From Macrolepiota albuminosa (lineage: Eukaryota; Basidiomycota; Agaricomycetes; Agaricales; Agaricaceae), in NCBI GenBank assembly GCA_027475525.1, contig JAMWFC010000022.1:63015-127014 (forward strand): a DNA stretch of 64,000 nucleotides, written 5' to 3'. How positions within the stretch are numbered: position 1 is the stretch's first letter; every line of letters starts with the position of its first letter. This document shows positions 1 to 12,411 of this stretch, piece after piece. A program made the position numbers and the translations under genes. The notes beneath the pieces were generated by a model, which was not told the origin of the DNA, did no database searches, and saw only the letters and a program-made list of their open reading frames with translations.

Positions 1-158
1 TTGTGATTTCCATACCACGGTCTTGGTAATCCCACTCATCGGTTTGGATCGGTTTTTGTGACATCGATGCAATGATTGGGGTTGAATTATTTGGGAAAAT
101 CAAGAATTGGACATGCCATGTAGTACATATAAGTCGGTAGTTGCCGTGTGGCAGGCAG

Positions 159-560
159 ATGACTGAGAAAATCCGGGGTTTTGTCGGATACTACAGAGAC
201 CGATTCAGGGATGGTATTCAGCAGATTTTGTAGCGAATTGACAATCCTGCTGTCAACAGGAACGGCTCCTACACATACGACTACGACTTGAGTACCAGGG
301 AGCAGCAGCTATCGGATGAGCGGATAGAAAGAAAGAAGCTCCGGGTCTTGAGTTGGTTACGCGTGGACAGGCAGTGGCATGTACTCATGAGGGTACATAT
401 TGCCTATCTTATTCATGAACCGACTGATATCCTAGGAGTGTGGAAGGTTCTTTTGGCTCATCGGCAGCGGTCAAAGGCCCAATGGTGCATGGATTGCCCA
501 TGTGGGCGTGCTGGCTACGAGAAACGGTTGGTGCCAGCTGAGCCACCTTGCTGTGCCTAA
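159..560 (+). pseudogene. Unrecognised reading frame with one internal stop
   Basis: From an ATG at 159 the frame reads through to a stop at 558-560, broken by one TAG at 228-230. The longest uninterrupted piece is about 90 residues from 288. The product is rich in Arg, Glu and Trp, and I recognise no domain. It lies outside element A1 and could be a fragment of host or transposon coding sequence, or chance. The flanks (1-158 and 561-769) hold nothing I can identify. Confidence 0.2.
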
Positions 561-769
561 ATCTGGCGGCAAACCAGACACCGCGGGCATAAAGAAGCAG
601 AAAGACAATATATCGGGGACAGGACGAAGACATTGAAATATAAGTCTGCAAAAAGGAGGTCGGGATGAAAACCGTCGTCGTGAGTGTGCCACGGTCACGT
701 GTCAACATTTCACGGGATTCGGAAATCTATCCCCGACTCTCTTACGTAAGTAACGAGAAGAGGGTTATG

Positions 770-972
770 CACTGCTGGCACTGAAAGATATTTCCATTGG
801 AAAAAGTGTAAAAGAAACATGTTATACCATTTCCAAAGTACCAATTTCAGATAGAAAAAGGCACTTTGCTTTGTTTAAAGACATTTTCTTTCAGAAATTG
901 GCACATGTGAAATGGTATAACATGTTTCTTTTGTACTTTTTCCAATAGAAACATCTTTCAGTGCCAGCAGTG
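770..972. mobile_element. Foldback (MITE-like) inverted repeat
   Basis: Two arms of about 64 bp (770-833 and 909-972) are near-perfect reverse complements, beginning CACTGCTGGCACTGAAAGAT and ending in its complement. The roughly 75-bp centre continues as an imperfect palindrome, so the whole 203 bp can fold into one hairpin. It has no coding capacity. No clear target-site duplication is visible. A non-autonomous inverted-repeat element is the simplest reading. Confidence 0.7.
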
Positions 973-1002
973 ATAGTTTTTGTCCTGCCAAAGGTTATGA
1001 GG

Positions 1003-1177
1003 TGTAATGGAGTGTCACACTTATTACAAGCATCAATGACACTATTTGCATACAGTAGAGTATTATATAAGACAACATCTTGTATTCACTTTAGTTCTAG
1101 TCAAATCCGATATAGCGGTCTGATTTAGCACTGTGTGATTCACACAAAAAGGTTCTAGCTCATAACCAATGGTTACA
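1003..1177 (+). repeat. 5' LTR of element A1
   Basis: About 175 bp, starting TGTAATGG and ending GGTTACA. It aligns with the reverse complement of the A2 LTRs over its full length, with many transitions. The following sequence is a T-tract and then AAATCTTC, as in A2. Confidence 0.8.
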
Positions 1178-1607
1178 TTTTTTTAAATCTTCTGCTATCA
1201 GCTCTAGACTCTAGGCTTGTTACCGACTAGACAACTCATCAAAAAACTCTCAACTTTTGTTGGCATCATGTCGAAAACATGCTTCCATGACTGGCTCTCT
1301 TGATCTGGACCCTCCTTTCCCAGATACAGGTGACCCACCTGTGTCTCAAGCTGTGAAGACGCAAACCATGTCTATTTACCAGCCTCTGCCAAAGTGGAAT
1401 GAAAAGTTATCTTACGATGTTAGTATGAGCTTTGGAATGCTAGGTGGGCTATCTATATCATGGATGATGTTCATTGTGAGGCCTGGTGATAAACCAGGAG
1501 AGAGATCCACGGTCTCAGGAGTGTCGCTACTAGCGAGCCAAATGCCTTCACTGATGTACCCAGTAATATCTGAGAGCTCATCAGCTCAGTTCAAAGGTCA
1601 ACCAGAC

Positions 1608-2104
1608 TGTCAGGGGACTCCTCATTTCTTCCTTTTCTCACTTCTTATCTCTTTACTCTCCCTTCATTCATTCTCTTATTTTGTCTGACATTATTTCATT
1701 TTACTGGTTCTATTCTTTCAACACTATCTGTTAGTACTACTCTCAGCCCTTGAAGTGCTCTGGTTCTTTAGCTACCATTCAGACAAGTGTGGGCCCCTCA
1801 GCATTGCTTCCAGACTGCTTATATAAGCCAGAGTTTGCCAGAGTTTGCCCCTTATTTGTGCAATTGTTTGTGTAGGCAATTTTTGAGTTTTTAAGGTTTT
1901 GTTGTACTGTACAGTTGTTTCCCATGCTTCAGAGGCCCCAGAAGCGTCCAACTTGGCATAGGAAATCCCTAGACTTGTTCTCTTTGGATCTCCTCTGCCA
2001 GGTGAGTAGCTATCATGATATTGTCAGTATATATTCTAATACACTTTGGATCTCTCTCTGCTAGCTGTGTGACTAAGCCACAGCCTCTAGAGGTCGCCTT
2101 TACA
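1608..2104 (+). repeat. Solo LTR inside A1 gag, flanked by CAGAC
   Basis: A 497-bp segment begins TGTCAGGGGACTCC and ends GCCTTTACA. It is flanked by CAGAC at 1603-1607 and 2105-2109, a perfect 5-bp target-site duplication. The surrounding A1 gag becomes collinear with A2 gag when the segment and one CAGAC are removed. It holds no ORF of note and has a TATATAAG box near 1820. It is unrelated at its ends to the LTRs of A, B, C, D or F, so it marks a further retroelement family with no internal copy here. Confidence 0.85.
1818..1830 (+). promoter_or_regulatory. TATA-like box in the solo LTR
   Basis: CTTATATAAG lies about 210 bp into the 497-bp LTR, where a U3 TATA box would sit if the LTR is read on the plus strand. 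Assigned by position and sequence only. Confidence 0.35.
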
Positions 2105-5100
2105 CAGACCTTATACAGTATTCAGAGCTGATGCAAGGCAGCGCTTTTGTGCACAGCACCCCATTCCAGACTGCATCAACTGAGCGGAATTTGGAGTATG
2201 TGGTGAACACTGCCATTGAACCAGGACAGTTGTCGTCAATAACATATGCACTACAGCAAGGACCAGCCATAAGGGTCAGCAAACAGCCACAGATGAGGCA
2301 TAAAGGCCCCAGGAGAGTTCTGGACCTAAAGTCCAAACTGGACTCCTCAGATGATGAGGAGAGTAAGAGGTCACATTTGACCTTGTCCATCCAGTTACAG
2401 CTGGTATTAAACCGATATCTATTGGTTGCCAAAGAATTGACATGAAAGCATCTACAGCTTTATGTAGTGAAGCATTTACAGTTACTGGCTGCTAGGAGCC
2501 ACAATGTACCTCATGCAGATTTGACAGAATATATTGAATTGTTTGTGCGTATCTTTGAACTTGAAGTGGTAGAATACCTCAAGTGCAAAGCAGTGCAAGG
2601 GTCAGTAGTCTCAATGGCCACTCCAGCTGACTCAGTAGAATGCAAAATGAGTGTGCACTGACAAGCACTATTGATTGCAGATGCAATGGAATTGCTAAAC
2701 ACACCTCATTAGGCTAATGAGTCTCAGCAAGACTATATCAGGTGTCAGAACGCCGCAAACCATCAATGCAATATTAGCGGAGTGCCTCAACAGGCATTGT
2801 CTGAAGTGGAGACTGTGACGATGATTCCAGCAGAGCCAGAAGTGCCACTTGCTGTGCAAGAGGTTAAAACACCTTGAAAGCAGGTTACCATCAAAGAAGA
2901 GGTGGATGAAATCTACATTCTGAAAGAACAAATGTATCTATAACATGTAGCCTGACACGTCCATCTGGTGGATAATTGGAATGAATATGTCAATTACCAG
3001 TGAATGTGCAACCAGGACTTGTGCAATCATGGTGAGTCGTTAATTGATGATCAGAGGATAGCCTTTGAAGAGCATGAAGGTGTGACCCCTGTTGATGATA
3101 TGCGGTGACAGTTTGCTGCTTGAACTGCTGAGCTGGACAGAAATCCAGAGGGTAGTGACAATAAGAGAGAGCAGAATTGTTACAGTAACAACAGTAGAGG
3201 TCATGATTGTAGACAAAACGATTGAGACAATAATAATTGTTGTAATAGTAGCAGGCAGGCTGGTGGATCACCAGCAGATCGAGAGGTGAGACAACAGCCT
3301 ACTCTACAGCTAGAAAGAATGGCCAACAAACATCTGTTTTGCAGTCCATGGGCATTCTCAATACCTGCACCTCATGATCCATGTGAAAATATGTCTGAAA
3401 TGAATGAAGCGATACAGATCCATATGGATCATATGCATGACCACCTCACTCATCTGGTGGATGACTTCCTTAGAGTCAGGTTTAAATTCCCTGCTAAGAT
3501 AAGTCCCTGCAAATCTGATGGTAAGCACATATGTGCATATGCTGGAGGGCATAGGTTCTCACAGCTGGAGGACTGGGCCATGGACATCTGCTACCACTTG
3601 GCAGCCTGCTGCTATGGTGGAGACGACATAGACCAGAAGAGAATATTTGTGCTACATAAATTTATGGAAGAAGAAGCTCAGAATTGGTTTTGCTGCCATG
3701 TCTTTTATATCAATGGCGATAAATCACATTGAATATTTAAAGAGGTCCTGATAGAACTGTATAATTGCTTTATCAATGCTGCAACTATGCAGGAAGCTCA
3801 TGATGCCTTCAGAAAGACAGTGTACAATGCTAAAACTGGCATTCAGACATTTTACGATGATCTAGTGAGTCATGTATAGAATATAGCTGTCTATCTAGAC
3901 AAATATATGATTAGAGAGACATTTCTGAATGGAATACTGGTGGACATGAGGAGAGTGTTGATATGCAATGACAATTTGTCTTCAGAGGTCAACACTATAA
4001 CCGAGTTCTTGATGTATGCCATTAGATATAAGCAGTCAACATAAACTGCAAACCATTATGAACAGCATAGTTCATGCCAAGGACCAGCAAACTGTCAGGC
4101 AGTGGAAGTGGGAACCTTTCTTGCCAAATGGTCAGAGATAGAGAAGAATTACAATCTGCAATTTGTCATACACAAAACAATTCCCAGAGGCCAGTGGCCT
4201 CAATCAAAACCTGCTAGATATTTGCCGGCCAGAGATAATTGACCCTTCTTGGGTCACAATCAGGTAGCAGCTAGAAAGCCCAGCACTGGGAGCATGTATA
4301 GTAGACAAAGCTGGTGTGGTCATGAGAGCGACTCAGAGAAAGCCTGTAGTAGATTCGCCAGGATGCTACAATTGTGATAAGGTTGGGCATTTTGCTAAAG
4401 AATGTCCTGCCTCACCCAAGGCACATATCCATGTGGCCTATATAGCTGTAGTGCTGAATGATGTCATCAGTGACAATGAGGAAGAGCAAGCCATTGAAAA
4501 GGCTGAGAAGAAGCTATAAGATGTGGCTGATGGCTTGGAAGTGGATGACACTAAAAGCGTTGATATTGATAGCGATGAGTACATTGCAGTGAATATGTAT
4601 AACAGTGACTACTATACTTGTAATGATGAGGATGAGCACTTGTTCACATTGACAGAGTGCCAGAGAGATTGGTGTGTCTGGATGAGATGTGTAATCTTAT
4701 AGAAGGCAACTAACAAGTTGCAACATCCACGCTATACTCCTGAAGAGAAAGAGTGCCTAGTAATCTATGTGGATGTCAATGGACATCTGGCCTGGACTTT
4801 GTGGGACTCAGGGAGTACTACTATGGGCATTATGCCTCAGTTTGCTCACATCAACGTGATATGTGTTCATGAGTTGAAAGAGCTATTGATGCTCTAGTTG
4901 AGGACCATAGAAAGCCACACCATGGTGCAGTTTGGTGCTGAAGTAAAGATAAAAACATCAGGGATGTCAACCAAGGAGTATGTAGATATAGCAAATTTTG
5001 ATTGCTATGACATGATCATTGGTACACTGTTTATGCATAAGCATAAGATATCCCTGGACTTTGTGAACAATATAGTCATTGTGAATAGTAAGCTGATGAA

Positions 5101-5185
5101 GGCAGAAAAAGTAGTGTTAAGCGACATGGATGGTTGTCTGCAGCGCTATTGTATAATAGAGAAGCATCACAATGAACATGACTGA

Positions 5186-8100
5186 CTAAATAATCACAAG
5201 AGAGTGACTATGCAGGAGGTAGAAGATAAGCAAGTTCTACTGAAAAGCTTGCTGGAAAATTTGCCAGCTATTCTGATGTCTGAGGAAGAGTTTCAAGAAA
5301 CTCTAAAGAAAAAGAAGTATCCAGATGCGGTTGAGTATAAACATGGAAAGCCTAATCAGGCTAGACAGCATAGGAAGGAGCATGATAAATGCATGGTAGA
5401 GTTGCTGGAATGCCAGCCAACTAGCTCTCAAGTGAGAGTGGAGGATCTCATCAAGGATGAGGTATATAATATGATGGGAATTGTGAAAAGGTCACTAGTG
5501 GATTGACCAGTGCCTCAGCCAGGAGTGCAATGGGCATATGACCTGCAAATGCCATGAGAGTGGAATAAGTTAGTAGCATCAATGGTGATACATACTATAG
5601 AAAGGGTGCAGTCAACCCAGATGGGAGAGGTATACTATCACACATGAAAGGATGAAGTTTCTCAAGCATTAGATATCATGTTTGATGGAGTATTGCTAAA
5701 AGCAAAAAGTGTGCAATTGTTGTCAAACACAATAAGAGTAGCGAGGATGCAACCAGTTATAAGGTTGAATCTGGAAGATTTCACAGAAGAGTACATATGT
5801 GCCTTATGGGAGTGATTCAAACCAAAAGTTCAACCATATGTAGCACATGTACCAAAGGAGAAAGGTAAGGCTATGAGCTTTACAGAGAAAGATATTCCTT
5901 GATTGCATCAGCAATGACAATATAAGTTTGCTGATATCATCAATAGGACAAAGGAGGAGCTTCCTCTGTAGAGGGAAGTGAATCATGAAATTAATCTCAT
6001 TGATGAGAATAAGCAGTACAAGTACTATTTGCCTTGCTGTTCATAAGCACTGCAGGATCAGCTTTGTAAAAAAATAAACAGATATATAAATGCAAAGTGG
6101 TGGAAACCACAACTAGTGGTGTAAGCTGCACTTTTATTCTGTATTTTTAAGAAGGATGAGACGTTACAAACTGCATTGGATGCGTGACAGTGCAACAATA
6201 ATATAGTTAAGGACATAACTCCTCTTCTGAATCAGGAAGTTATATGTGAAGATGTCACTAAGGTGAAGTATAGGTCAAAAATCAACCTCATAAATGCATA
6301 TGAACAAGTTTGCATATGTGAAGAAGACATATCAAAGATGTTGTTTTAATCTCTAATGGGGACATTTGTGAGCAATATTATACAAATTGGCAACTGTAAT
6401 GTGCCAGCAACATTCCAGAAGTTAATGATCTTTATTTTCCGAGATGTGATCAGAAAGTTCATGCACATCTACCTAGACAATATATTTATATTCTCAGACT
6501 CCATTGAGGAGCACAAGCAGCATTTACGAGTCATATTTGAATGACTTAGAAAGGCAAGCCTCTACTTCAAATAGAAAAAGTGTGAGTTATACACACTCAA
6601 TATAAACTGCCTCAGTCATGTCATTGACAAGAAGGGCATACACTCAGATACAAATAAACTCAATCAAATTTGAGAGTAGCATACCCCACACACATAACTT
6701 GATTGAATTTGAGAGTGGCATACTTTACGCACATACAATGATATCCAGTGTTTTGTTGAATTAATGAACTCTATTGGTAACTTTTTACCAGACATTATGG
6801 CATACACTGGGCCACTAATAGCCATGACCCGGAATAGGTCTTCTTTTTACTGGAGACTGCTGCATTAGCGGTGTTTCAATATAATTAAGCACATTTGCAC
6901 AAAGACTCCAGTAATCTGGCCCATCAATCCACACATTGATGAGCTTATTTGGCTTATTTGTGATGCATCCAAAACAGGTGTAGGAGCCAAGTTTAGCCAA
7001 GGAAAGACCTGGCAAACATGCTGATCTGCAGGATTTATGTCCTGAAAGTTCACTGCTGCACAGCAAAATTATGTGGTATATGAATTAGAAATACTCACTA
7101 TTTTAGAGGCTCTCCTGAAATGGAAGGATAAACTGATGGGATATAAGATCTATATCATTACAGATCATAAGGCACTTGAGTTCTTCAAGACTCAAGTGTA
7201 CATATCACTGCAACAATGTTGCTGGATTAACTATATGTCACGCTATCAGTTTGATATCACCTATGTAAAAGGTGAACTAAACAAGGTAGCAAACTGTTTG
7301 TCTCAATATTTCAAGAGTGATACTCAAGATGACATCTATGATGCATATAACTATGTCCAAGCAGACAAACAAATAAATCCAAAGAGCAAAAACTTGCCCT
7401 TACACAGATTCCATGAAATAAAGGAGCATACCATTAAAATACGTGCCATGCATGCACAGGAAACACATCATAGCAAGCAATTGCAAGAACAATGAGAAAC
7501 TCAAGATATCGAGACATAGCTATTGGTGGATCATAAGGTCACCCAGCTTTAGAAAAAATCTAGGCTGGAAGTGCCTATCAGCAGTAGCAAAATGATGCTA
7601 CAACATGCATTGGAATTGCAGAATTGTCATCCTGTCCTTATTAGTAGAGATAATGCACAATTTCGCACTTGTATCCAGCAAGGATACAAAAATGACCCTC
7701 TCTTCCTAGAGATTATAAACTATATACAAGCACACCCATGCTTTACCGTAGAGCAGCAGCTCATTTATCTCACCTGCTCCAGAGTCTAAAGTTATTTGCA
7801 TTCCCTAGGAGCAGTTGTTAATTACAACTATCCTGGACTAGGCCCACAAAATAGTAGGCTACTTCAGAACTCGGAAAATGTTGGATTACATGTGTTGCTG
7901 GTACTGGTGGCCACACATGGCCAAGAAAACAAGTCAATTCTGCTTGACGTGCAAGCCATGTCAACAGTTGAAAGTCTTGACCTTGAAGCCACTAGAGAAG
8001 CTTTATTTGCTTTCAATTCCAGTCAAATTCTGGGACTCAATCAGAATAAACTTTATTGGTCTGTTTTTGGAGTTGAAGAGTTTCAACTACCTGTGGATAG

Positions 8101-9117
8101 TGATCTGTCAAATGACTAGTATAGTCCATCTCATTCCTGTGAGGACAACTATGATAGCCTCAGACTTGTCATGGATCTATCTCAAGGAGATAGTATGTCT
8201 CTATAGACTGCTCAGCTCAATTGTCAGTGATTGAGATTTCAAATTTACTTACAAATGGTGGAAGAAACTACACAATCTGCTTGAAGCAAAACTGCTTATG
8301 TTGACATCTTTTCATTTACAAATAGATAGACAGACAGAACATACAAATAAAAATATCACGCAGATACTCTGAGCCTTTGTGCATCCTGATCAGAAGGACT
8401 AGGTTGATAGATGCCCACTTGTTGAGTTTGCGATAAATGTGAGCATATCAGAAACCACAGGATATTCACACTTTGAACTCAATAATAGCTATATGCCATC
8501 TATGATTCACAAACTTTGTACTGACAAAGTTATTCATGTTGGAGTTAAACAGTTTGTATGCAACGTACTAAGAAACTTAGCAGATGCTCATGATATGATT
8601 ATAGAATCATATGTGTGGCAAACAAAACATGTGGATAATTGCAGGCGTGATGAACTGAATATTGAGAAAAGGAGCTTAGTTTACTCTTTAATGAAGAACT
8701 TGAACCTGCCAAAAAGCAGAATGAGCAAGTTGTGTCCCAAGTAGATTAAACTATATAGGGTCATTGAAGCTGAACTTAGCATGTCTAATTATGTGTTAGA
8801 ACTGCCCCATGCACTGCAAGCACACAGAATAGTGTCTAAGTTTTATGTGTCGCTATTGTGACCATACTTTGCCAGTAGTGATGCGCTGTTTTCTAATTGC
8901 ACAACTCCAGAGCCATATAATTTTGGAACTGGTGATGATCAGGAATGGTTCATGGATGACCTCATAGATCATAGGTGGATAGGGAGACACCTCAAATTCA
9001 AGGTGAGATGGAGCTTAGATGATACTATCTGAGAGCTGCTAGTAAGCTGCAAGGATTTTGCAGCGTTGAATTGATATCTAAAGCTGCAGAGCGTGAAATA
9101 CCCTCAACAGCTAGCAA
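5186..9117 (+). pseudogene. pol: A1 pol: RT, RNase H, integrase, chromodomain (degenerate)
   Basis: Recognisable blocks in order are: RT with GTFVSNIIQIGNCNVPATFQ near 6355-6420 and active site YLDN (6470-6481, second Asp lost); RNase H region 6960-7310 with ITDHKALEFFKTQ; integrase zinc region near 7830-7970 (frameshifted); integrase core 8030-8480; and a chromodomain-like end at 8940-9090. Many stops are TAG, TGA or TAA where A2 has CAG, CGA or TGG. A local repeat of about 40 bp with mismatches lies at 6660-6730. The copy cannot be active. Confidence 0.8.
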
Positions 9118-9293
9118 AATGCCCATAGAGCACATAAGGTGGTGAAATGTGGATAAAGTCCACTTTGATAGCAGATAAGTAATCAGATAGCTCTTGTTTG
9201 TGGTTATTTATACTACTGGCAAAGTTAGGAGATTTTTTTTTTTCTTTTTTTTCTTCCCAAGTCCCAATATATATAGCTGACATGTTCTGAGTA
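9118..9293 (+). other. A1 spacer between pol and ORF3
   Basis: Non-coding stretch of about 175 bp with a long T/C tract at 9228-9256. It matches the A2 spacer (37988-38148) and separates the pol stop from the ATG of the third ORF. No regulatory motif is recognised. Confidence 0.5.
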
Positions 9294-9578
9294 ATGGCCT
9301 ATTGGGGGCCTAGTAAAAATGATCAGAGTCTATAAGGCTCTGGTAGAGGAGGGAGACTCCCTAACATACAAAATTACATCTATCAACCAGACTATCAGAG
9401 GCAGCTGCTGTATCTGGTAGACAGCCAATACCAGACAGTGAGCATGGCCTACTTAGGCCATGAAAAACCATTCTCTTACCAGACACCCCTCCACTCATAA
9501 GAGATGGAGATAGACAATGAGGGGTGCTATGAGCATCTGGAAGACAGCACATGCCAAGAGCGCTACTATCAGGTATCA
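9294..9578 (+). pseudogene. A1 ORF3, 5' part (interrupted by element D)
   Basis: ATG at 9294 starts a frame reading MAYWGP, matching the A2 ORF3 start MAYWGLQ. Shared features include GGRLPNIQ, SYQTPLHS and LEDSTCQERYYQ. It is broken by TAG/TAA codons and then by the insertion of element D after the codons for RYYQ. The continuation lies at 29367-31437. See the A2 and C copies for the protein description. Confidence 0.7.
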
Positions 9579-9760
9579 TATACATAGTATATTGTTAGTA
9601 TAATTAATATACAAATATATTTATTATTTTTTACATTACTATCTGGCTGCCTTATATAAGGCAGCTAAATTTACTGTTATACATAGTACTAGAATTGACT
9701 ATTGATCTGGTTCTATTGTGTGACCATAAGGCTAAGCTATTCTATTGACAACATTTTACT
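9579..9760 (+). repeat. Left LTR of element D
   Basis: Aligns over its length with 29174-29366, sharing GTATTGTTAG/ATATTGTTAG, CTGGCTGCCTTATATAA and GTGTGACCATAAGGCTAAG. It contains a TATATAA box near 9653. The ends are decayed, so the boundary is good to about 5 bp. A T-tract and GAATC follow, as in C. Confidence 0.7.
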
Positions 9761-9793
9761 TTTTTGAATCTTTTAGGTTCAATTCTGATACTA

Positions 9794-10401
9794 TGGATAA
9801 AAACTACGTGTCTAGACTAATAGCCTAGATGGTGATTGCATTGAACAGTGCATCAACTTCTTTGATGCACATTCTCAGGTTAAAAGAGACGTAGCAACAT
9901 CTGATTGGATAAATACCAATCAATCTTCTGAACTGACCTGTGATGGTGAAACCATGGACCAGTCATTGGCTTATTCTTAAGCTGCTGTGACTGACCCGGG
10001 TTGACCCAGGTCAGAATATGATGAGGCTATAGTGGAGGAATCCTCCTGACAGCCTCAGAGAATGCCAGGAGGAATACAATGGAGTGAAGTGCAGCTGACA
10101 GCTATGCCAAGTGGTGCAGCAAGACCAGAAGTAGCCATGAAAAACCTGGACCAACATCCCGGCAGGGACCACACATCTCCCATGCAGGCCAGGAGGTCAA
10201 GACAACAGTTTCAGAGCAGGAGTAGTGTTTAGGCTCCTAATGAAGGTTATAGACCTTCATTGTACTTCCTGGAAAAAATGCTGATATCAGAAGTAGGCAG
10301 TTGAAAAGTACCAACTGAATCCACCCCAATGACGCAACATCAGCAGGGAGTTGGAGTGACTCAGAAAGTGGCAATTCCTGAGCAAAGAACTCTGGCAATA
10401 C
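9794..10401 (+). pseudogene. gag: D gag N-terminal fragment
   Basis: An ATG at 9794 (MDKNYVSRLIA) begins a frame with frequent stops. It runs to the edge of element C without reaching the conserved Gag core seen in A2 and C. The similarity to other Gag N-termini is weak and the call rests mainly on position directly after the LTR. Confidence 0.45.
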
Positions 10402-10636
10402 TGTAACGGAGTTACAGTTGAGTGAGAGCTTAAGATTCACACTGCACAGAATCAGACCAGTCCGGTCTATTGACTATGTAGTATAAACACAAAATAAGCT
10501 GCTTAATAAGCAGCACATATAAGTATATATAGTAAAGTAATTAATATATTAATATTATATTATAATAATTATAATATAATATCTACTACAGTAAGTAAAA
10601 CTATGTGGCCAAAGCCACATAGTGGACTATGCTACA
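10402..10636 (-). repeat. Left (3') LTR of element C
   Basis: 235 bp, TGTAACGG to GCTACA on the plus strand. It includes GCTGCTTAATAAGCAGC and the AT-rich block near 10520-10580. The same length as 21266-21500 but visibly diverged, especially in the first 60 bp. Confidence 0.8.
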
Positions 10637-10681
10637 CACCCCCCAATTAGACCGAGCTACGGTCTCGAAATAATATGACGG

Positions 10682-12411
10682 TCAGGCTGTTGGTAAGTCA
10701 GGGACGGGGGCAATTGAAGAGTCCCCAGGCTCCCAGAATGTATCAGCAGTCGTGTCGTCCATGTCATAGTCAAGGAGTTCATCCTCAGGTGCGGGCTCAT
10801 AGGAAGTGCCCGATGGCCCTGCGACGGGCAGGGAGTCGTCGTAGTCCCGGAGGGGAGACAGTGTGAGAGTGGGGTCAACGATCGACCCAGGGATACATAG
10901 TTGGGGATCAGGCAGATCTCCAGTGTTGGACGGGTACTGGCGCATCCAGATCTCGTGGGCATGAATGTCTTGCCTGATGAGGAGGTACATCCCCTTGGTG
11001 AGTGCGTCGTCATAAGCACGACAACTGTCCTGCTGCTGGAGCATAAGGTGTTGTCGATCGCCAATGGTGGCCTTGCGCCACCCATCCCATTGAGCAATGG
11101 ACTGGGGTGTCCCGTAATGGTCGAGGCATTGCAGCCTCTCATCATCAATGGTGGCCGCCTCGTTGTAGAGCTGGCTGTCGCTGAAAAATATGTGGGCCAA
11201 GTAGGTGACCCCATAGGTATAAGCATGGTCAGCCCAGCTGACCGGAATTTGATTGTGAAGAAGGACACGTAATACGTCCGAAGTGGTAAACACGGAAGCT
11301 GATGCTTCCAGGATGTCCACAGCCCGAGCCTCAAAGTTAGGGTCATCAGCGTGGAGGGGCACAAAAACTTGCTCTGTAGCCGCCTTGTACTCGGCTATGG
11401 CCTCTTTGTAGAGGCCTGGCCTTGCGAAAACATAGGCCAGATACTTGTGTACCATGGTCTTGGAGGGGCGGCTGGCGCTGAGGGCGCATACAAGCGCAAA
11501 CCCAAAAAGGCTGCGCCAATGAATGCGCATGGCACGGTCCATAGCCAGACCGGTCCATACGTTGGGTGTCCTGGGACGCCCATAGAGGAGGGCATACGAG
11601 TCCAGGTAGTCCAAAGCAAATGATTGCTTTGGATCAGGGGGAGTAAGGCTGATGAAGGCAAGTCTCCCACCCTCTTTGCGGCGATAGATCCGTGTTGGCA
11701 CAATCATTCACGGGATGTTCTCCCGCTCCTCGGGACTCGCAAAGGGTACCGCTATGGTCTTATACGGGACCTTGTCGAGTAAGTGAGACATGGTTCTGTC
11801 TCAGGCAGTAGGGTGGCAGTTCAGCGCTACCCATTTGAATTCGTTGAGCAGTAGGTAGCCCAACTGACGCTGATGAATCAGCGTAAACTGGTTGTTCACC
11901 AGTGAATGGAGCCTGTGGAGCTCTTGGGGACTGCAGGGAAACCTGCGAGGTGCTACTTGGTACACCTTACTGTTGTGGGGCGTCAACGCGGCATTGTCCT
12001 CTTTATCGGTCTCGAAGGACCTGGCTGCGTGGGCTTCTTGCCCGACGAAGATGGTATTGGTCACCAGCGACCAATAGAACTGGGGAGCTAGCCCCACACC
12101 AAAGAATGAGTTCTGGCACTCAACAGTGTGATCACGGTAAATCACAACACCGAGCGCATCAGGGATGCGCCCAGTTTTGTCCTTGAGGAGGGCAGCTCCT
12201 CATTTGGTGCTATCCTGCGCCCAACGGTCCATCTTGGCCCATCGATTGCTGTTGCATCATTTGCACGCCATACGTTGTGCTGCCGTCTCATGCAGCACAG
12301 GGGATTCCATATGAGCCTCTTCAGGCTCCTCATACCAATCGTCATCAGAGGGCGGGGATGGCAGCCTCTCCAGCACAGACTTATCAGACCGTGGGTCCAT
12401 TGCCCACACAC
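10682..12411 (-). pseudogene. C ORF3, 3' part (conserved C-terminal region)
   Basis: Continues the 13814 ORF after frame changes. The pieces are 12145-11801 and 11707-10682 (341 residues, the longest clean block). This block shares with A2 and D the stretches RIHWRSLFGFALVCAL, ADHAYTYGVTYLAHIF and YGTPQSIAQWDGWRK, so it is a real conserved protein region rather than chance. The C-terminus is acidic and Pro-rich. There is no signal peptide, transmembrane span, zinc motif or enzyme motif I can name. It stops 45 bp from the 3' LTR. Confidence 0.7.

Larger units (their letters stand above)
1286..5185 (+). pseudogene. gag: A1 gag and protease region (degenerate)
   Basis: The start MTGSLDLDPPFP at 1286 matches the A2 Gag start. 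Stops and indels break it into pieces of 100 residues or fewer. The best pieces are 3286-3732 (Gag core, with LEDWAMDICYHLAACCYGG), 4316-4519 with a CX2CX4HX4C zinc knuckle near 4364-4409, and 4740-5185 with the retropepsin motif DSGSTT near 4803. Gag packages the element RNA and protease matures the polyprotein; neither can be made from this copy. A 497-bp solo LTR interrupts the N-terminal part. Confidence 0.8.
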
